From positions 1 through 64,000 of the forward strand of contig CALDSV010000024.1 in assembly GCA_937924475.1 (NCBI GenBank): 64,000 nucleotides of DNA, in the 5' to 3' direction. This DNA comes from an uncultured bacterium. GTDB taxonomy: Bacteria; Nitrospirota; Thermodesulfovibrionia; Thermodesulfovibrionales; Thermodesulfovibrionaceae. Made by a program: the position numbers and the translations under genes. This document shows, in pieces, positions 8,581-17,908 of the stretch; position 1 is the stretch's first letter; every line of letters begins with the position of its first letter. The notes under the pieces are model-generated. The model saw only the letters and a program-made list of their open reading frames with translations. It was not told the DNA's origin and did no database searches.

Positions 8581-10251
8581 TTATTCTTCCCTAACCTCTA
8601 CAATGTGCATTCCACATGCCATGCATGGGTCAAAGGAATGGATAGTTCTTAGTAACTCCAGTGGTTGTTTTGAGTCTGCCACGGGTGTTCCTACAAGTGC
8701 CTCCTCCACTGGACCTCTTACTCCCTTATGGTCTCTCGGTGAAAGATTCCATGTGGAAGGAACAACCATCTGGTAGTTTTCAATCTTTTTGTTCTTTATT
8801 ACAATATAATGTGAAAGAGCACCACGAGGTGCATCATGCCATCCCATACCCTTTGCTTCTGCAGGCCAAGTTTTAGGATCCCATTTTTCTGTGTTTGCAA
8901 TTTTGAGATCACCATTTTTTATGTTTGTAGCTAACTCATTAATAAAGTCTTTTATTTTGTAAGCTGTTACAAGAGTAATTATTCCTCTTGCAGCAGTCCT
9001 TCCCAAAGTAGAGAATAAAGCATCAGCGCCTATTCCCAGTTTTTTCATTACCATATCTGTTACTTCTTTAATTTCCTTATGACCTGAAGCATAGGCTACT
9101 AATACTCTTGCAAGAGGACCTACTTCCATAGGTAGCTCTTCATATCTTGGTGCTTTACCCCAACTATACTTTCCATCAACATTTAGATATTCATAAGGTG
9201 GTTTTGGACCTGTATAGTTTGGTGTTGTCTCACCATCCCATGGATGGAGTCCCGCTTTTTCGCCCTTAGAATAAGTGTAGTAAGAACGAGTTATATATTC
9301 CATTATTTTCTTATGATCAACAGGATATACTTCCTTGAGATTTTTATTCTTTATTACTCCTGCTGGTAACCAAAGTTTTCCATTTGCTTCTGGATATTCA
9401 CCACAGGCTAAGAAATTTGAATTTCCTCCGTATTTAGTCCAATCCTTATAAAAAGAAGCCACTGCCAGAAGATCTGGTATGTAAACCTTTTCTACAAATT
9501 CTATTCCCATATCAGCATATTTATTAAGAGCTGCAATTGTGCCTGCATTAATTGCATTTTGACTTTCAGGATCAATAGGAATTGCCATTCCACCAACGAG
9601 AAATGTCTGAGGATGAGGATTCTTAGCTCCAAGTATTGCCATCATCTTTATTACTTCTTTTTGCCAATCAAGAGCTTCAAGATAATGAGCTACCGCTAAG
9701 AGATTAGCCTCGGGGGGGAGTTTATATGCCGGATGTCCCCAATAGCCATTACTGAAAATTCCAAGTTGTCCTCTTTCAACAAAAGCTTTTAGTTTATCCT
9801 GGACAGCCTTGAAATAAGTTACTGAATTATTAGGCCATGAGGAAATGCTTTTTGCTAATTCTGAAGTTTTTGCTGGGTCTGCCTTAAGGGCTGATACAAC
9901 ATCAACCCAGTCAAGAGCATGAAGATGATAAAAATGAATTACATGGTCTTGAACACATTGATTTCCCATTATAAGGTTTCTTATAAGGTCTGCATTTCTC
10001 GGAACCTTTATTTTTAATGCATCTTCCACTGCCCTTACAGATGCTATAGCATGGACAGTTGTACAAACACCGCAAAGTCTCTGAACAAAAACCCATGCTT
10101 CTCTTGGGTCTCTACCTTTCATTATTACTTCTATTCCACGCCACATGGTACAGGAAGAGTAAGCATCTTTAACCTTTCCATTAGAAACTACTGCTTCACA
10201 TCTTAAATGACCTTCTATTCTTGTTACTGGATCAATTACTAGTCTTGCCAT
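8581..10251 (-). CDS. hynA: [NiFe] hydrogenase large subunit
   Basis: 556 residues with both nickel-ligand motifs: RLCGVCTTVH (C60, C63, H67) and DPCMACGMH (C543, C546, H549). The seven residues after H549 (IVEVREE) are the tail removed during maturation. The L2 motif has Cys, not selenocysteine, so it is an ordinary [NiFe] enzyme. Together with the Tat-exported small subunit this fits a group 1 periplasmic uptake hydrogenase oxidising H2. AGGGGG precedes the ATG by about six bases. Confidence 0.96.
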   Translation of the reverse strand: MARLVIDPVTRIEGHLRCEAVVSNGKVKDAYSSCTMWRGIEVIMKGRDPREAWVFVQRLCGVCTTVHAIASVRAVEDALKIKVPRNADLIRNLIMGNQCVQDHVIHFYHLHALDWVDVVSALKADPAKTSELAKSISSWPNNSVTYFKAVQDKLKAFVERGQLGIFSNGYWGHPAYKLPPEANLLAVAHYLEALDWQKEVIKMMAILGAKNPHPQTFLVGGMAIPIDPESQNAINAGTIAALNKYADMGIEFVEKVYIPDLLAVASFYKDWTKYGGNSNFLACGEYPEANGKLWLPAGVIKNKNLKEVYPVDHKKIMEYITRSYYTYSKGEKAGLHPWDGETTPNYTGPKPPYEYLNVDGKYSWGKAPRYEELPMEVGPLARVLVAYASGHKEIKEVTDMVMKKLGIGADALFSTLGRTAARGIITLVTAYKIKDFINELATNIKNGDLKIANTEKWDPKTWPAEAKGMGWHDAPRGALSHYIVIKNKKIENYQMVVPSTWNLSPRDHKGVRGPVEEALVGTPVADSKQPLELLRTIHSFDPCMACGMHIVEVREE

Positions 10252-10269
10252 ACATGCCCCCTTTATTTA

Positions 10270-11298
10270 TTACTTGTTTTCTCTTTTTGTTAAACCGGCT
10301 ACTGCTATAGCACCAAGTCCAATCTTGGTTGCCTTTGCAAAGAAGCTATCTCTACTGCCTGAGTCAGCAAAATAAAATGGAGCATAATCATCCCAGAATT
10401 TTGGCTCTGAACAGGCTACACAGGGATGTCCTGCCATTACTGGCCAGCTTGTTCCATCGTTCCATCTTATAGTAGGACAGTTGTGATAAGCAAATGGACC
10501 TTTGCAACCAAGTTCATACAGGCACCAGCCAAGTCTGTGTTCTTTATCTCCCCAGGATTTTGCAAATTCACCAGTATCAAAGTGCCCTCTTCTTTCACAA
10601 TTGTCATGAATAAGTATACCGTGAGCAAAGAGAGGTCTACCGAGATTATCTGTTTTAGGTAGCTTACCAAAAGTAAGGAAATAAACTACTGTAGCGGTGA
10701 AGTTTTCTACATTAAGTGGACATCCCGGCAAATTAATTACCGGTTTATCTTTAATAATGTCTCTTACTCCCACAGCACCTGTTGGATTTGGTTTTGCTGC
10801 TGGAATTCCGCCATATGTAGCGCATGTTCCAATGGCAATTATAGCAGCAGCATCCTTTGCTACTTCCTTAAGAATATCAAGAGCTGATCTTCCACCAATA
10901 CAGCAATAAAGTCCTCCATCTTTTGTTGGTATAGCTCCTTCAACAACTACAAGATACTTACCTTTGTACTTATGAATAGCATCATGTAGAGATTTTTCCG
11001 CTTGATGACCTGCTGCTGCCATGATAGTTTCATGGTATTCCAAAGATACTACATCAAGAACAATTTGACCAATCGTTGGTTTTGTTGCCCTTAATACACT
11101 TTCACTGCATCCTGTACAGTCTTGAAAGTGTAACCAAACAACAACAGGTTTCTCTTTTTTCTCCATTGCTTCTGCAATCTTCGGAACATAGGAGGAGGAA
11201 AGTCCTAAAACAGCTGCTGTTGTAGCGCAGAATTTAAGGAAGTCTCTTCTTGAAACACCCCTACGCACTAAACCTTCATAGATGGTTTCTTTTTCCAT
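10270..11298 (-). CDS. hynB: [NiFe] hydrogenase small subunit, Tat-exported
   Basis: 342 residues. A twin-arginine signal (SRRDFLK, residues 16-22) and a hydrophobic stretch lead the protein through the Tat system with its bound partner. C61 and C64 in CTGCSES begin the proximal cluster site; further Fe-S ligands follow, including LPGC and the Cys-rich C-terminal third. The end has only a short hydrophobic stretch, so membrane anchoring is uncertain. No cytochrome b subunit follows, so the electron acceptor (perhaps a multiheme cytochrome c) lies elsewhere. RBS AGGGGG is nearly identical to that of hynA. Confidence 0.95.
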   Translation of the reverse strand: MEKETIYEGLVRRGVSRRDFLKFCATTAAVLGLSSSYVPKIAEAMEKKEKPVVVWLHFQDCTGCSESVLRATKPTIGQIVLDVVSLEYHETIMAAAGHQAEKSLHDAIHKYKGKYLVVVEGAIPTKDGGLYCCIGGRSALDILKEVAKDAAAIIAIGTCATYGGIPAAKPNPTGAVGVRDIIKDKPVINLPGCPLNVENFTATVVYFLTFGKLPKTDNLGRPLFAHGILIHDNCERRGHFDTGEFAKSWGDKEHRLGWCLYELGCKGPFAYHNCPTIRWNDGTSWPVMAGHPCVACSEPKFWDDYAPFYFADSGSRDSFFAKATKIGLGAIAVAGLTKRENK

Positions 11299-11340
11299 AC
11301 TTGCCCCCTAATAATAATTTTTAAGAATTAACTTCTAACA

Positions 11341-11369
11341 AGTTTAAAAAATTTTTTATGATTTGTCAA
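11341..11369 (-). promoter_or_regulatory. Promoter of the hynBA operon
   Basis: On the minus strand TTGACA (11364-11369) is followed after 17 bases by TAAACT (11341-11346), a sigma-70-type promoter about 50 bases upstream of hynB. The -35 box nearly coincides with that of the divergent oxidoreductase promoter. Confidence 0.6.
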
Positions 11370-11392
11370 GATGGTTTCTTAGAAAGTATAAT
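11363..11392 (+). promoter_or_regulatory. Promoter of the divergent oxidoreductase gene
   Basis: TTGTCA (11363-11368), 18-base spacer, TATAAT (11387-11392). The start codon is only nine bases after the -10 box and no Shine-Dalgarno sequence is present, so a leaderless or nearly leaderless mRNA is expected. The -35 region is shared with the hyn promoter on the other strand. Confidence 0.65.
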
Positions 11393-11401
11393 AAATAACT
11401 T

Positions 11402-12364
11402 ATGAAAAAAGTGAGTGTAGCTATAATAGGAGCAGGACCAGCAGGTATTGCAGCAGGGATTGAATGCAAAGCCTTAGGTATTGAAAATATTTTCCTCTTT
11501 GAAAAAGGAACAAACTTTTGTTCTACAATAAGAAGACTTTATCCATCAGGTAAGAGAGTAGACAGAGATTACAAGGGAATTATAGCTACCAGTGAGGGAA
11601 TTTGTTCTTTTCATACAGAAACAAAGGAAGATTTCCTTAAAAGAATGGGTAATTATATTGATAAATACTGTCTGCCAATTGACTATGAAATTGAGATTAA
11701 TGGAATTGAAAGAAGAGAAGATTTATATATTTTAAAAGCCGGAACTTTTCAGGTAGCTGAGGCTTATGTTGTAATAATAGCCACAGGCGTTTTTGATAGA
11801 CCTAAGAGACCCTCCTATCCGATTCCAGAGGCAGTTAAAGACAAGGTTTTTTTTGAACTACCTAAAGAAATTCCTAAGGATGAAAAAATCTTGGTAGTGG
11901 GAGGTGGCAATACAGCAGCAGAGCTTGCCTGCTTACTGGCAGGAAAATGTGAAGTATATATCTCTTACAGAAGACCTCAATTTTTTAGAATAAACGAGGA
12001 GAATTTGAAGGAACTTGAAAAGAGAAAAGATGATATAAAATTCTTCCTTGGCACTGAAATAAAAGCCTTAGAGGCTTTCAAAGAAAACGTAAAAGTCATA
12101 TTTCATGATGGACACCAAGAGGTTTTCTCAAAAATCTTTTACTGTCTTGGAGGAAGCACTCCCAAGAATTTTTTACAAAAAATGGGCATTGAAATCTTAG
12201 ATAATAAGCCAGTTATTGATGAATTTGGAGAGAGTAATCTTGAGAGAATTTTTTTAATTGGCGATATTGCTACAAAAAAGGGATCTATTATGCATGCTTT
12301 TAATTCTGCCCATCGAGCAGTAAAGAGAATTATTGATAAATATCCTAAAGTTAAATCTCTCTAA
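11402..12364 (+). CDS. FAD-dependent pyridine-nucleotide oxidoreductase (YpdA/TrxB-like)
   Basis: 320 residues of the thioredoxin-reductase-like fold: FAD-binding GAGPAG at 10-15, NAD(P)-binding GGGNTA at 167-172, and a late LIGDI motif. The CxxC redox pair of thioredoxin reductase is missing, which points to the YpdA-like disulfide-reductase group or a ferredoxin/flavodoxin reductase type. The substrate is unknown. It is transcribed divergently from the hydrogenase from an overlapping promoter region, so shared control is possible. It overlaps the opposite-strand kinase gene by 14 bases at the 3' end. Confidence 0.85.
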   Translation: MKKVSVAIIGAGPAGIAAGIECKALGIENIFLFEKGTNFCSTIRRLYPSGKRVDRDYKGIIATSEGICSFHTETKEDFLKRMGNYIDKYCLPIDYEIEINGIERREDLYILKAGTFQVAEAYVVIIATGVFDRPKRPSYPIPEAVKDKVFFELPKEIPKDEKILVVGGGNTAAELACLLAGKCEVYISYRRPQFFRINEENLKELEKRKDDIKFFLGTEIKALEAFKENVKVIFHDGHQEVFSKIFYCLGGSTPKNFLQKMGIEILDNKPVIDEFGESNLERIFLIGDIATKKGSIMHAFNSAHRAVKRIIDKYPKVKSL

Positions 12365-13523
12365 CATCCTTAGAGGGTATATAAATTTTTACTTCTGTTC
12401 CTTCTCCTAACTGACTTTCAATATGAAAATTCCATCCATGAGCTTTAACAAGATGTTTTACTATAGCTAATCCAAGTCCTGTACCGCCCAATTCTCTTGA
12501 ACGAGCTTTATCAACTCTGTAAAATCTCTCTCCAATTCTTGGAAGGTGATCCTTAGGAATTCCTATACCTGTATCCTTCACTGATAAGATAAAACCGTCA
12601 TTTTCTTTGTAGAACATAACTTTTACAAATCCTTTCTCTGTAAACTTTATGGCATTATCAATAAGATTTATCAACATTTGAACTAATCTTTTCCGATCTC
12701 CATTAATTGAGGCTTTTATTGATATTTCCTCATCCAACTTAATTCCTTTTTTTTGAGCTTTAGGATTAAATATCTCAATGACGGACTGAACCAAATCAGG
12801 GACTGAGACATTCTCCCTCTCTATAACTATATCTCCTAATTCTATGCGTGATAGTGTAAGAAGATCCTCTGTAAGGTCAGAAAGTCTGTCTGCCTGTTTT
12901 TTTATTATCTCAATAAATTTTATTGCATTATCTCTCTCATCAATTGCTCCGTCAAGAAGAGCTTCTGCGTATCCTTTTATTGCCGTCACAGGAGTCTTAA
13001 GCTCATGGGATAGATTTGCTACAAAATCTTGCCTAACTTTTTCAAGTTTTTTAAGTTTAGTTATATCCTGGAGAAGCACAATTAAAAAATCTATTTCACC
13101 TTCTTTACCTATGTGAGGAATAACCTTGATATAGAGAAAAGTTTCTATCCCGCTTTTTCTAATTACTATTTCCTTGTCTACTGCTTCCATTTTATTCATG
13201 GCAGAGCGCACCAGATCAAGTAAATCTATATTTCTTATCACCTCCATGAAATGTTTACCTTCCACATGGTCATCAACTTTTAAAAGAGCTTTGAAACTTT
13301 TGTTTGAAAATATAATATTTCCTCGCCGGTCAAGAATGATTATTCCATCGGTAATTGCTTTGAGTATAGCCTCAAAATTTTGAAGATTGGTTATTTTTAT
13401 TTGATTGTCTTCTTTGATAGCCTTTTTTAAAGATGTTTCATCTGAAGATAAACTTCTTATTTTACCAGCCATTATTAAGATTATGATTAAAAGAGAAAAA
13501 ATGATTAAGTATAAAATTTCCAT
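12351..13523 (-). CDS. PhoR-like sensor histidine kinase
   Basis: 390 residues: one N-terminal membrane helix (about 3-20), a PAS domain (about 48-155), phosphoacceptor His173 in SHELKTP, and an HATPase domain with the DTGIGIP and GTGLGLA boxes. This is the architecture of PhoR, which senses phosphate limitation. No pst or phoU genes are visible, so the signal is not proven. It begins one base after the response-regulator gene and is co-transcribed with it. Confidence 0.85.
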   Translation of the reverse strand: MEILYLIIFSLLIIILIMAGKIRSLSSDETSLKKAIKEDNQIKITNLQNFEAILKAITDGIIILDRRGNIIFSNKSFKALLKVDDHVEGKHFMEVIRNIDLLDLVRSAMNKMEAVDKEIVIRKSGIETFLYIKVIPHIGKEGEIDFLIVLLQDITKLKKLEKVRQDFVANLSHELKTPVTAIKGYAEALLDGAIDERDNAIKFIEIIKKQADRLSDLTEDLLTLSRIELGDIVIERENVSVPDLVQSVIEIFNPKAQKKGIKLDEEISIKASINGDRKRLVQMLINLIDNAIKFTEKGFVKVMFYKENDGFILSVKDTGIGIPKDHLPRIGERFYRVDKARSRELGGTGLGLAIVKHLVKAHGWNFHIESQLGEGTEVKIYIPSKDVREI

Positions 13524-13524
13524 C

Positions 13525-14211
13525 TTAGTCTTCTAAAAAGTAACCAATTCCCCTCATTGTTTTTATATACTCTGGATTTTCAGGATCCTTTTCAATTTTC
13601 ATTCTTAATCTTCTGATATGAACGTCAACTGTTCGTGGTTCTACATATATATCTTGTCCCCATACAGCATCAAGTAGATGCTCTCTGCTAAATATTTTAT
13701 TAGGTCTTTCAGCAAGATATAAAAGAATCTTAAATTCGGTAGCGGAAAGTTTTATGGGTTCACCTCTAATGGTTACTAAATATTTCTCTTTATCAATGAC
13801 AAGATCTCTTATATTTATAATATTTTCTTCTTTTTCTGCATTGATTCTTCTTAGAAGAGCTTTAACCCTGGCGATCAATTCTCTCGGGCTAAAGGGCTTT
13901 GTTACATAATCATCTGCTCCCATTTCAAGACCGAACACTCGATCAAATTCTTCTGCCTTTGCTGTTACTATTATGATTCCTGTTTTCTTTATAGAGGGAT
14001 TACTTCTTACTAATCTACATATTTCAAGTCCTTGTATGTGGGGAAGCATAAGATCAAGAATTAAAAGATCATATTGATTCTCTCGTAGTTTCTTTAAAGC
14101 TTCATTTCCGTCACTTGCAATATCAACGTGAAAACTCTCCTTTTTTAGAGTATAGGCAATCAAATCTGCTATTTCCCTCTCATCTTCCACAACAAGTATT
14201 CTTTTACTCAT
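13525..14211 (-). CDS. PhoB-like OmpR-family response regulator
   Basis: 228 residues: receiver domain with phosphoacceptor Asp53 and the acidic pair ED9-10, then a winged-helix DNA-binding domain with the RTVDVHIRRLR recognition segment. It pairs with the adjacent PhoR-like kinase. The start overlaps the end of aroB by eight bases, so the regulator is placed in an aro transcript. Confidence 0.9.
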   Translation of the reverse strand: MSKRILVVEDEREIADLIAYTLKKESFHVDIASDGNEALKKLRENQYDLLILDLMLPHIQGLEICRLVRSNPSIKKTGIIIVTAKAEEFDRVFGLEMGADDYVTKPFSPRELIARVKALLRRINAEKEENIINIRDLVIDKEKYLVTIRGEPIKLSATEFKILLYLAERPNKIFSREHLLDAVWGQDIYVEPRTVDVHIRRLRMKIEKDPENPEYIKTMRGIGYFLED

Positions 14212-15283
14212 CTATAGCTCTCCGAAGGTCTTCTTCACTAATTTCAAGATTAATTTTCATTTTCCCAACACTTTCAGGTATTACCATTCTTATTTTACCC
14301 TGTATGTTTTTCTTATCAAGAAGAACATGTTTAATGACTTCTGCTTTGTCAAAAATAGCTGGCATATGTATTGGTAAACCAAAATCTTTTAAAATCCTTT
14401 TAATTCTCTCAAAATCCTCTTTATCCAGGAAACCAAGTATTTGAGCTAATTTTGCTTCATATACCATTCCAATGGATATAGCTTCTCCGTGTAAATAAGC
14501 ACTGTAATTTGTAAGAGTTTCTAAGGCATGACCAATGGAATGTCCATAGTTTAAAATGGCTCTAAGAAAACTTTCTCTTTCATCTTTAGATACAACCTCT
14601 GATTTAATCTCGCAAGAACGCTTAATGATCTTTATTAGAACTTCTCTATCACGATTGAGAATTTTATTTCTATTTTTCTCAAGAAATTCAAAAAACTCCC
14701 TGTCCCAGATTATTCCATATTTAATAACTTCAGCCATTCCAGAGAGAAACTCCCTATCAGGAAGGCTTTCTAAAGTAGCTACATCTATCCATACAAGTGA
14801 TGGTTGCCAAAAGGTACCTATCATATTTTTACCCAATGGATGGTTTACAGCAGTTTTGCCCCCTACAGAACTGTCTACCTGAGCAAGCAAAGTTGTGGGA
14901 ACTTGAACATAGTTTATACCCCTCATAAATAGAGAAGCAACAAAACCTGTTATATCACCTATGACGCCTCCTCCTAAAGCAATAAGACAAGATTTTCTAT
15001 CAAAACCAAACTCAAGAAGCTTTGTAAGGATATGATAAGCCCAAAAGTAATCCTTATATATTTCTCCCTCTGGAATTAATATTAAATATGATTCAAATCC
15101 CTCCTTAGTAAGAGAACTGATAATTCTTTGAGAATAAAGTTCTGAAACCGTTGGATTAGTTACTAAAGCAATTTTCTTTCCTACAGAAAAACGAAGTAAT
15201 CTCTCACCTAAAAGATGAAGGCAATCGCTATCAATTAGAATTTCATAACTACGCTCACCGAGCTCTACTCTTGTTTTGTCCAT
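14204..15283 (-). CDS. aroB: 3-Dehydroquinate synthase
   Basis: 359 residues, the usual length. It converts DAHP to 3-dehydroquinate, the second step of the shikimate pathway. The NAD-binding GGGVIGDITGFVAS segment, the VPTTLLAQVDSSVGGKT block and the metal-binding HGE/HSIGHA region are present. It lies three bases after aroK and is followed by the PhoB/PhoR-like genes. Confidence 0.96.
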   Translation of the reverse strand: MDKTRVELGERSYEILIDSDCLHLLGERLLRFSVGKKIALVTNPTVSELYSQRIISSLTKEGFESYLILIPEGEIYKDYFWAYHILTKLLEFGFDRKSCLIALGGGVIGDITGFVASLFMRGINYVQVPTTLLAQVDSSVGGKTAVNHPLGKNMIGTFWQPSLVWIDVATLESLPDREFLSGMAEVIKYGIIWDREFFEFLEKNRNKILNRDREVLIKIIKRSCEIKSEVVSKDERESFLRAILNYGHSIGHALETLTNYSAYLHGEAISIGMVYEAKLAQILGFLDKEDFERIKRILKDFGLPIHMPAIFDKAEVIKHVLLDKKNIQGKIRMVIPESVGKMKINLEISEEDLRRAIDE

Positions 15284-15286
15284 TTT

Positions 15287-15799
15287 TTAACCCCTAAAAA
15301 TTTCAATTATTTCCTTTGCAACCTCTTGAGGATTTTTATTATCAGTAATTACCTTGTAATCCGCCTTTTCATAAAGAGGCATTCTCTCATTCATAAGCTC
15401 TCTAATTTTTTCTAAGGGATTTTCTACCATTAATAAAGGCCTATCTTTGCAATTTTTTAATCTTTCATAGATAGTCTGTTCTGAGGCAACTAAACAGAAA
15501 ATTTTACCTGATTTTTTAAAATTTGTAAGATTTTCCTCTCTCAAAATAGCTCCACCACCAGCTGAAATGACTTGTCCTTTGCTATTGGTAACTATTTTTA
15601 TTATTTCAGTCTCTAAATCTCTAAAAAGCCTTTCTCCAAATTTATTAAAAATTTGAAAAATTTTCATACCTACGGTCTTCTCAATAAGTTCATCAATATC
15701 GATAAATTTCATACGTAACTTCTTTGATAGAATTTTACCTACTGTAGTTTTACCTGTTCCCATAAAACCAACTAATATTAAATTGGGTGTTCTGTTCAT
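15287..15799 (-). CDS. aroK: Shikimate kinase
   Basis: 170 residues from the ATG at 15799. Walker A is GFMGTGKT at 11-18, followed by the shikimate-binding DIDE and GGGA motifs. A longer frame to 15892 adds 31 hydrophobic residues with no family counterpart, so I reject it. TATAAT at 15806-15811 lies six bases from the ATG, so the message is probably leaderless. Confidence 0.93.
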   Translation of the reverse strand: MNRTPNLILVGFMGTGKTTVGKILSKKLRMKFIDIDELIEKTVGMKIFQIFNKFGERLFRDLETEIIKIVTNSKGQVISAGGGAILREENLTNFKKSGKIFCLVASEQTIYERLKNCKDRPLLMVENPLEKIRELMNERMPLYEKADYKVITDNKNPQEVAKEIIEIFRG

Positions 15800-15885
15800 A
15801 TTGTAATTATAATACAGTTTCTCCTGCCATTTCCTTATAAAATGACAGAGCAATAATAATCCACCAATTGATATAGTAAAATAAT

Positions 15886-16434
15886 ATGGCAATGAGATTT
15901 ATAAAAAGGACTACCTGTATTTTTCTAATCTTAACTTTATCCTTAAGTCTATATTTTTGTGAAAAACAAGAAAATACAACATACAAAGTAGTAGAAATAA
16001 ATGATGGCGATACAGTGACCGTAGTAATGGAAAAATTTTTAGGACTAATTATTAAAACTGAAAGGGTAAGACTAATTGGCATTGATGCTCCGGAATTGGA
16101 TCAACAACCCTGGGGTAGAAGAGCTAAGCATTATTTACGAAATATTATAAAGGAAAGTGACTGGCAAGTTAGAATTGAGCTTGATGTGCAGCATAGAGAT
16201 AAATATGGAAGAATACTTGCCTATCTTTGGGATAAAAAGGGAAATATGATCAATTATCTAATGGTAAGAAATGGCTATGCTTTGGTATATACAGTTCCTC
16301 CAAATGTGAAGTATACGCATCTACTCATAGAGGCTCAGAGACTGGCTCAAGAGGAAAGACGTGGTATTTGGGGAAAAGAAGGACTCAAAGAGAGTCCTTC
16401 TGATTGGCGAAAAAAACTCCGAGGTATTAAATAA
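15886..16434 (+). CDS. Secreted thermonuclease-like protein (SNase family)
   Basis: 182 residues with an N-terminal hydrophobic signal (about 8-25), then a staphylococcal-nuclease fold. Catalytic counterparts are R62, D67, E70 and R109, so activity is expected. Cys25 follows the hydrophobic stretch but the site (LYFC) is a poor lipobox. It is transcribed divergently from aroK; Met3 is an alternative start. Its end overlaps pgi by eight bases on the other strand. Confidence 0.88.
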   Translation: MAMRFIKRTTCIFLILTLSLSLYFCEKQENTTYKVVEINDGDTVTVVMEKFLGLIIKTERVRLIGIDAPELDQQPWGRRAKHYLRNIIKESDWQVRIELDVQHRDKYGRILAYLWDKKGNMINYLMVRNGYALVYTVPPNVKYTHLLIEAQRLAQEERRGIWGKEGLKESPSDWRKKLRGIK

Positions 16435-17749
16435 TAATTCTCTTTTTTTTCAAATAATTTTTCACCTCTTCACCTTCACTCTCAAATCCTCTTTTCCCAA
16501 GGGCCCCATATGTAAGTCTTTTACCCAATTCTACGCCTGGTTGATTGAAGGGATTTATGCTGTAAAGAAAACCAGCCATGGCAGTTGTAACTTGAAGAAA
16601 CTGAAAAATTTGCCCCAATGTATAAGCATCTATTTTAGGCATTACTATTTTCAAATTAGCCTTTTTATTAAGAGATAAGGCCATTTCTGTGGCTATCTGT
16701 TCAGTATGCATTAATCCTTCAAGAGTATGTCCTCCTAAAAAACGTAATCCCTCTATATGGTAAAATTCTTCAGGAATTTCCTCTTGAACATTGTGACTTT
16801 CAATAGAAACAAAAAGGATTACTTTATCTTCAGGACCTTCCATCCATAGTTGGAGTTGAGAGTGTTGGTCTGTTGTTCCTAAGGACGGATAGGGAGTTGT
16901 ACCTTTCCCTTCTTTACCAAGGCTTTCAGCCCAAAGTTGACAAAACCATTCCGACAGACTCCTAAGCCGGTCAGAGTAAGGAAGAAATACAATTATTTTC
17001 TTGTCCTTGGAAACATCCATCAAATAAAGACTTGAAGCCAGATAAGCCATGGGATTTTCATCAAGATTATTTGCTGTAGCTTTTTCTGTTATTTCCCTTG
17101 CACCTTCAAGGAGGTCCCCGCTATTTATACCTATTGCTTCAGCTAAAAAGAGTCCCACAGGAGACAATACAGAATATCTTCCTCCCACCTTTTTTGGAAT
17201 TTCAAGTGTAGGGATATCATATTCGTCAGAAATTATTCTAAGATTACCTTTTTCAGGATCTGTTGTAAAGACAAAATGTTCTCTCACTTCCATTTTCTTG
17301 TCTCTAATCATTCTCCAAAAAATTAAAAAGGAAGCCAAAGTCTCTGAGGTACTTCCTGACTTAGAAATAACATTTATGAGGGTCTTCTTTAAATCAATAA
17401 GCTCTATTAAATTTCTAAGTGTATAAGGATCTACATTGTCAAATATAAAGACCTTTGGTTTTTTTTGGAAATTATGAAAAGGGCTCAAACTCTCTAAAAT
17501 AACCTTTGGACCTAACGCACTGCCTCCAATTCCAAGTAAAATAAAATATTCATAATCTCTTGCCTTTTGCCCAATTTCTTTAATTTTTTTTAAATCTTGA
17601 TAGGGAAGATTTAAAAAATCCAGATCCTCATTTTTTCTCTCTTTTAGGATACTTACTGCATTTTCTGCCCTCATCTTTATTTCATCAAAATCAAGACCAC
17701 TCTGTCCTATCTCTTCCTTCAAAATATTCGTTAAATCAAGCTTTATCAC
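16427..17749 (-). CDS. pgi: Glucose-6-phosphate isomerase
   Basis: 440 residues, the compact bacterial PGI type. It interconverts glucose-6-P and fructose-6-P. Signatures are GIGGSALGP, the sugar-phosphate-binding SKSGSTSET loop and the TDQHSQ segment. It starts with GTG, with GGAGG eight bases upstream; that Shine-Dalgarno sequence lies inside the small membrane-protein gene whose end overlaps pgi. Confidence 0.95.
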   Translation of the reverse strand: MIKLDLTNILKEEIGQSGLDFDEIKMRAENAVSILKERKNEDLDFLNLPYQDLKKIKEIGQKARDYEYFILLGIGGSALGPKVILESLSPFHNFQKKPKVFIFDNVDPYTLRNLIELIDLKKTLINVISKSGSTSETLASFLIFWRMIRDKKMEVREHFVFTTDPEKGNLRIISDEYDIPTLEIPKKVGGRYSVLSPVGLFLAEAIGINSGDLLEGAREITEKATANNLDENPMAYLASSLYLMDVSKDKKIIVFLPYSDRLRSLSEWFCQLWAESLGKEGKGTTPYPSLGTTDQHSQLQLWMEGPEDKVILFVSIESHNVQEEIPEEFYHIEGLRFLGGHTLEGLMHTEQIATEMALSLNKKANLKIVMPKIDAYTLGQIFQFLQVTTAMAGFLYSINPFNQPGVELGKRLTYGALGKRGFESEGEEVKNYLKKKRIII

Positions 17750-17897
17750 CTTTTTTGCCTCCTTTCTTCGAAAAATAAGCCATTAAAAAAACAATAACTA
17801 CCAACAAAAAAATTATAATGGCAAGAATCTTTGTAATCTTGAAGGCCATAATTACAAGAAGAGCTAAAGCTAAAAGAAAATATATCTGCCAGCTCAA
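17736..17897 (-). CDS. Small membrane protein, 53 residues, TTG start
   Basis: An open frame begins with TTG at 17897, seven bases after AAGGAG, and ends 14 bases inside pgi. The product is almost entirely hydrophobic from residue 5 to 42, enough for two short membrane segments, and ends in a Lys/Gly-rich tail. It fills the gap between the AtpI-like gene and pgi. I do not recognise the protein. Confidence 0.5.
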   Translation of the reverse strand: MSWQIYFLLALALLVIMAFKITKILAIIIFLLVVIVFLMAYFSKKGGKKGDKA

Positions 17898-17908
17898 GAT
17901 TCTACTCC

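Noticed and set aside
8581-10251. Possible [NiFeSe] hydrogenase, given a Sec tRNA nearby
   Set aside because: The L2 motif is DPCMACGMH with Cys codons; no in-frame TGA is present.
15800-15892. Longer aroK start adding 31 residues
   Set aside because: The extension is hydrophobic with no family match, and the standard shikimate kinase start is at 15799.
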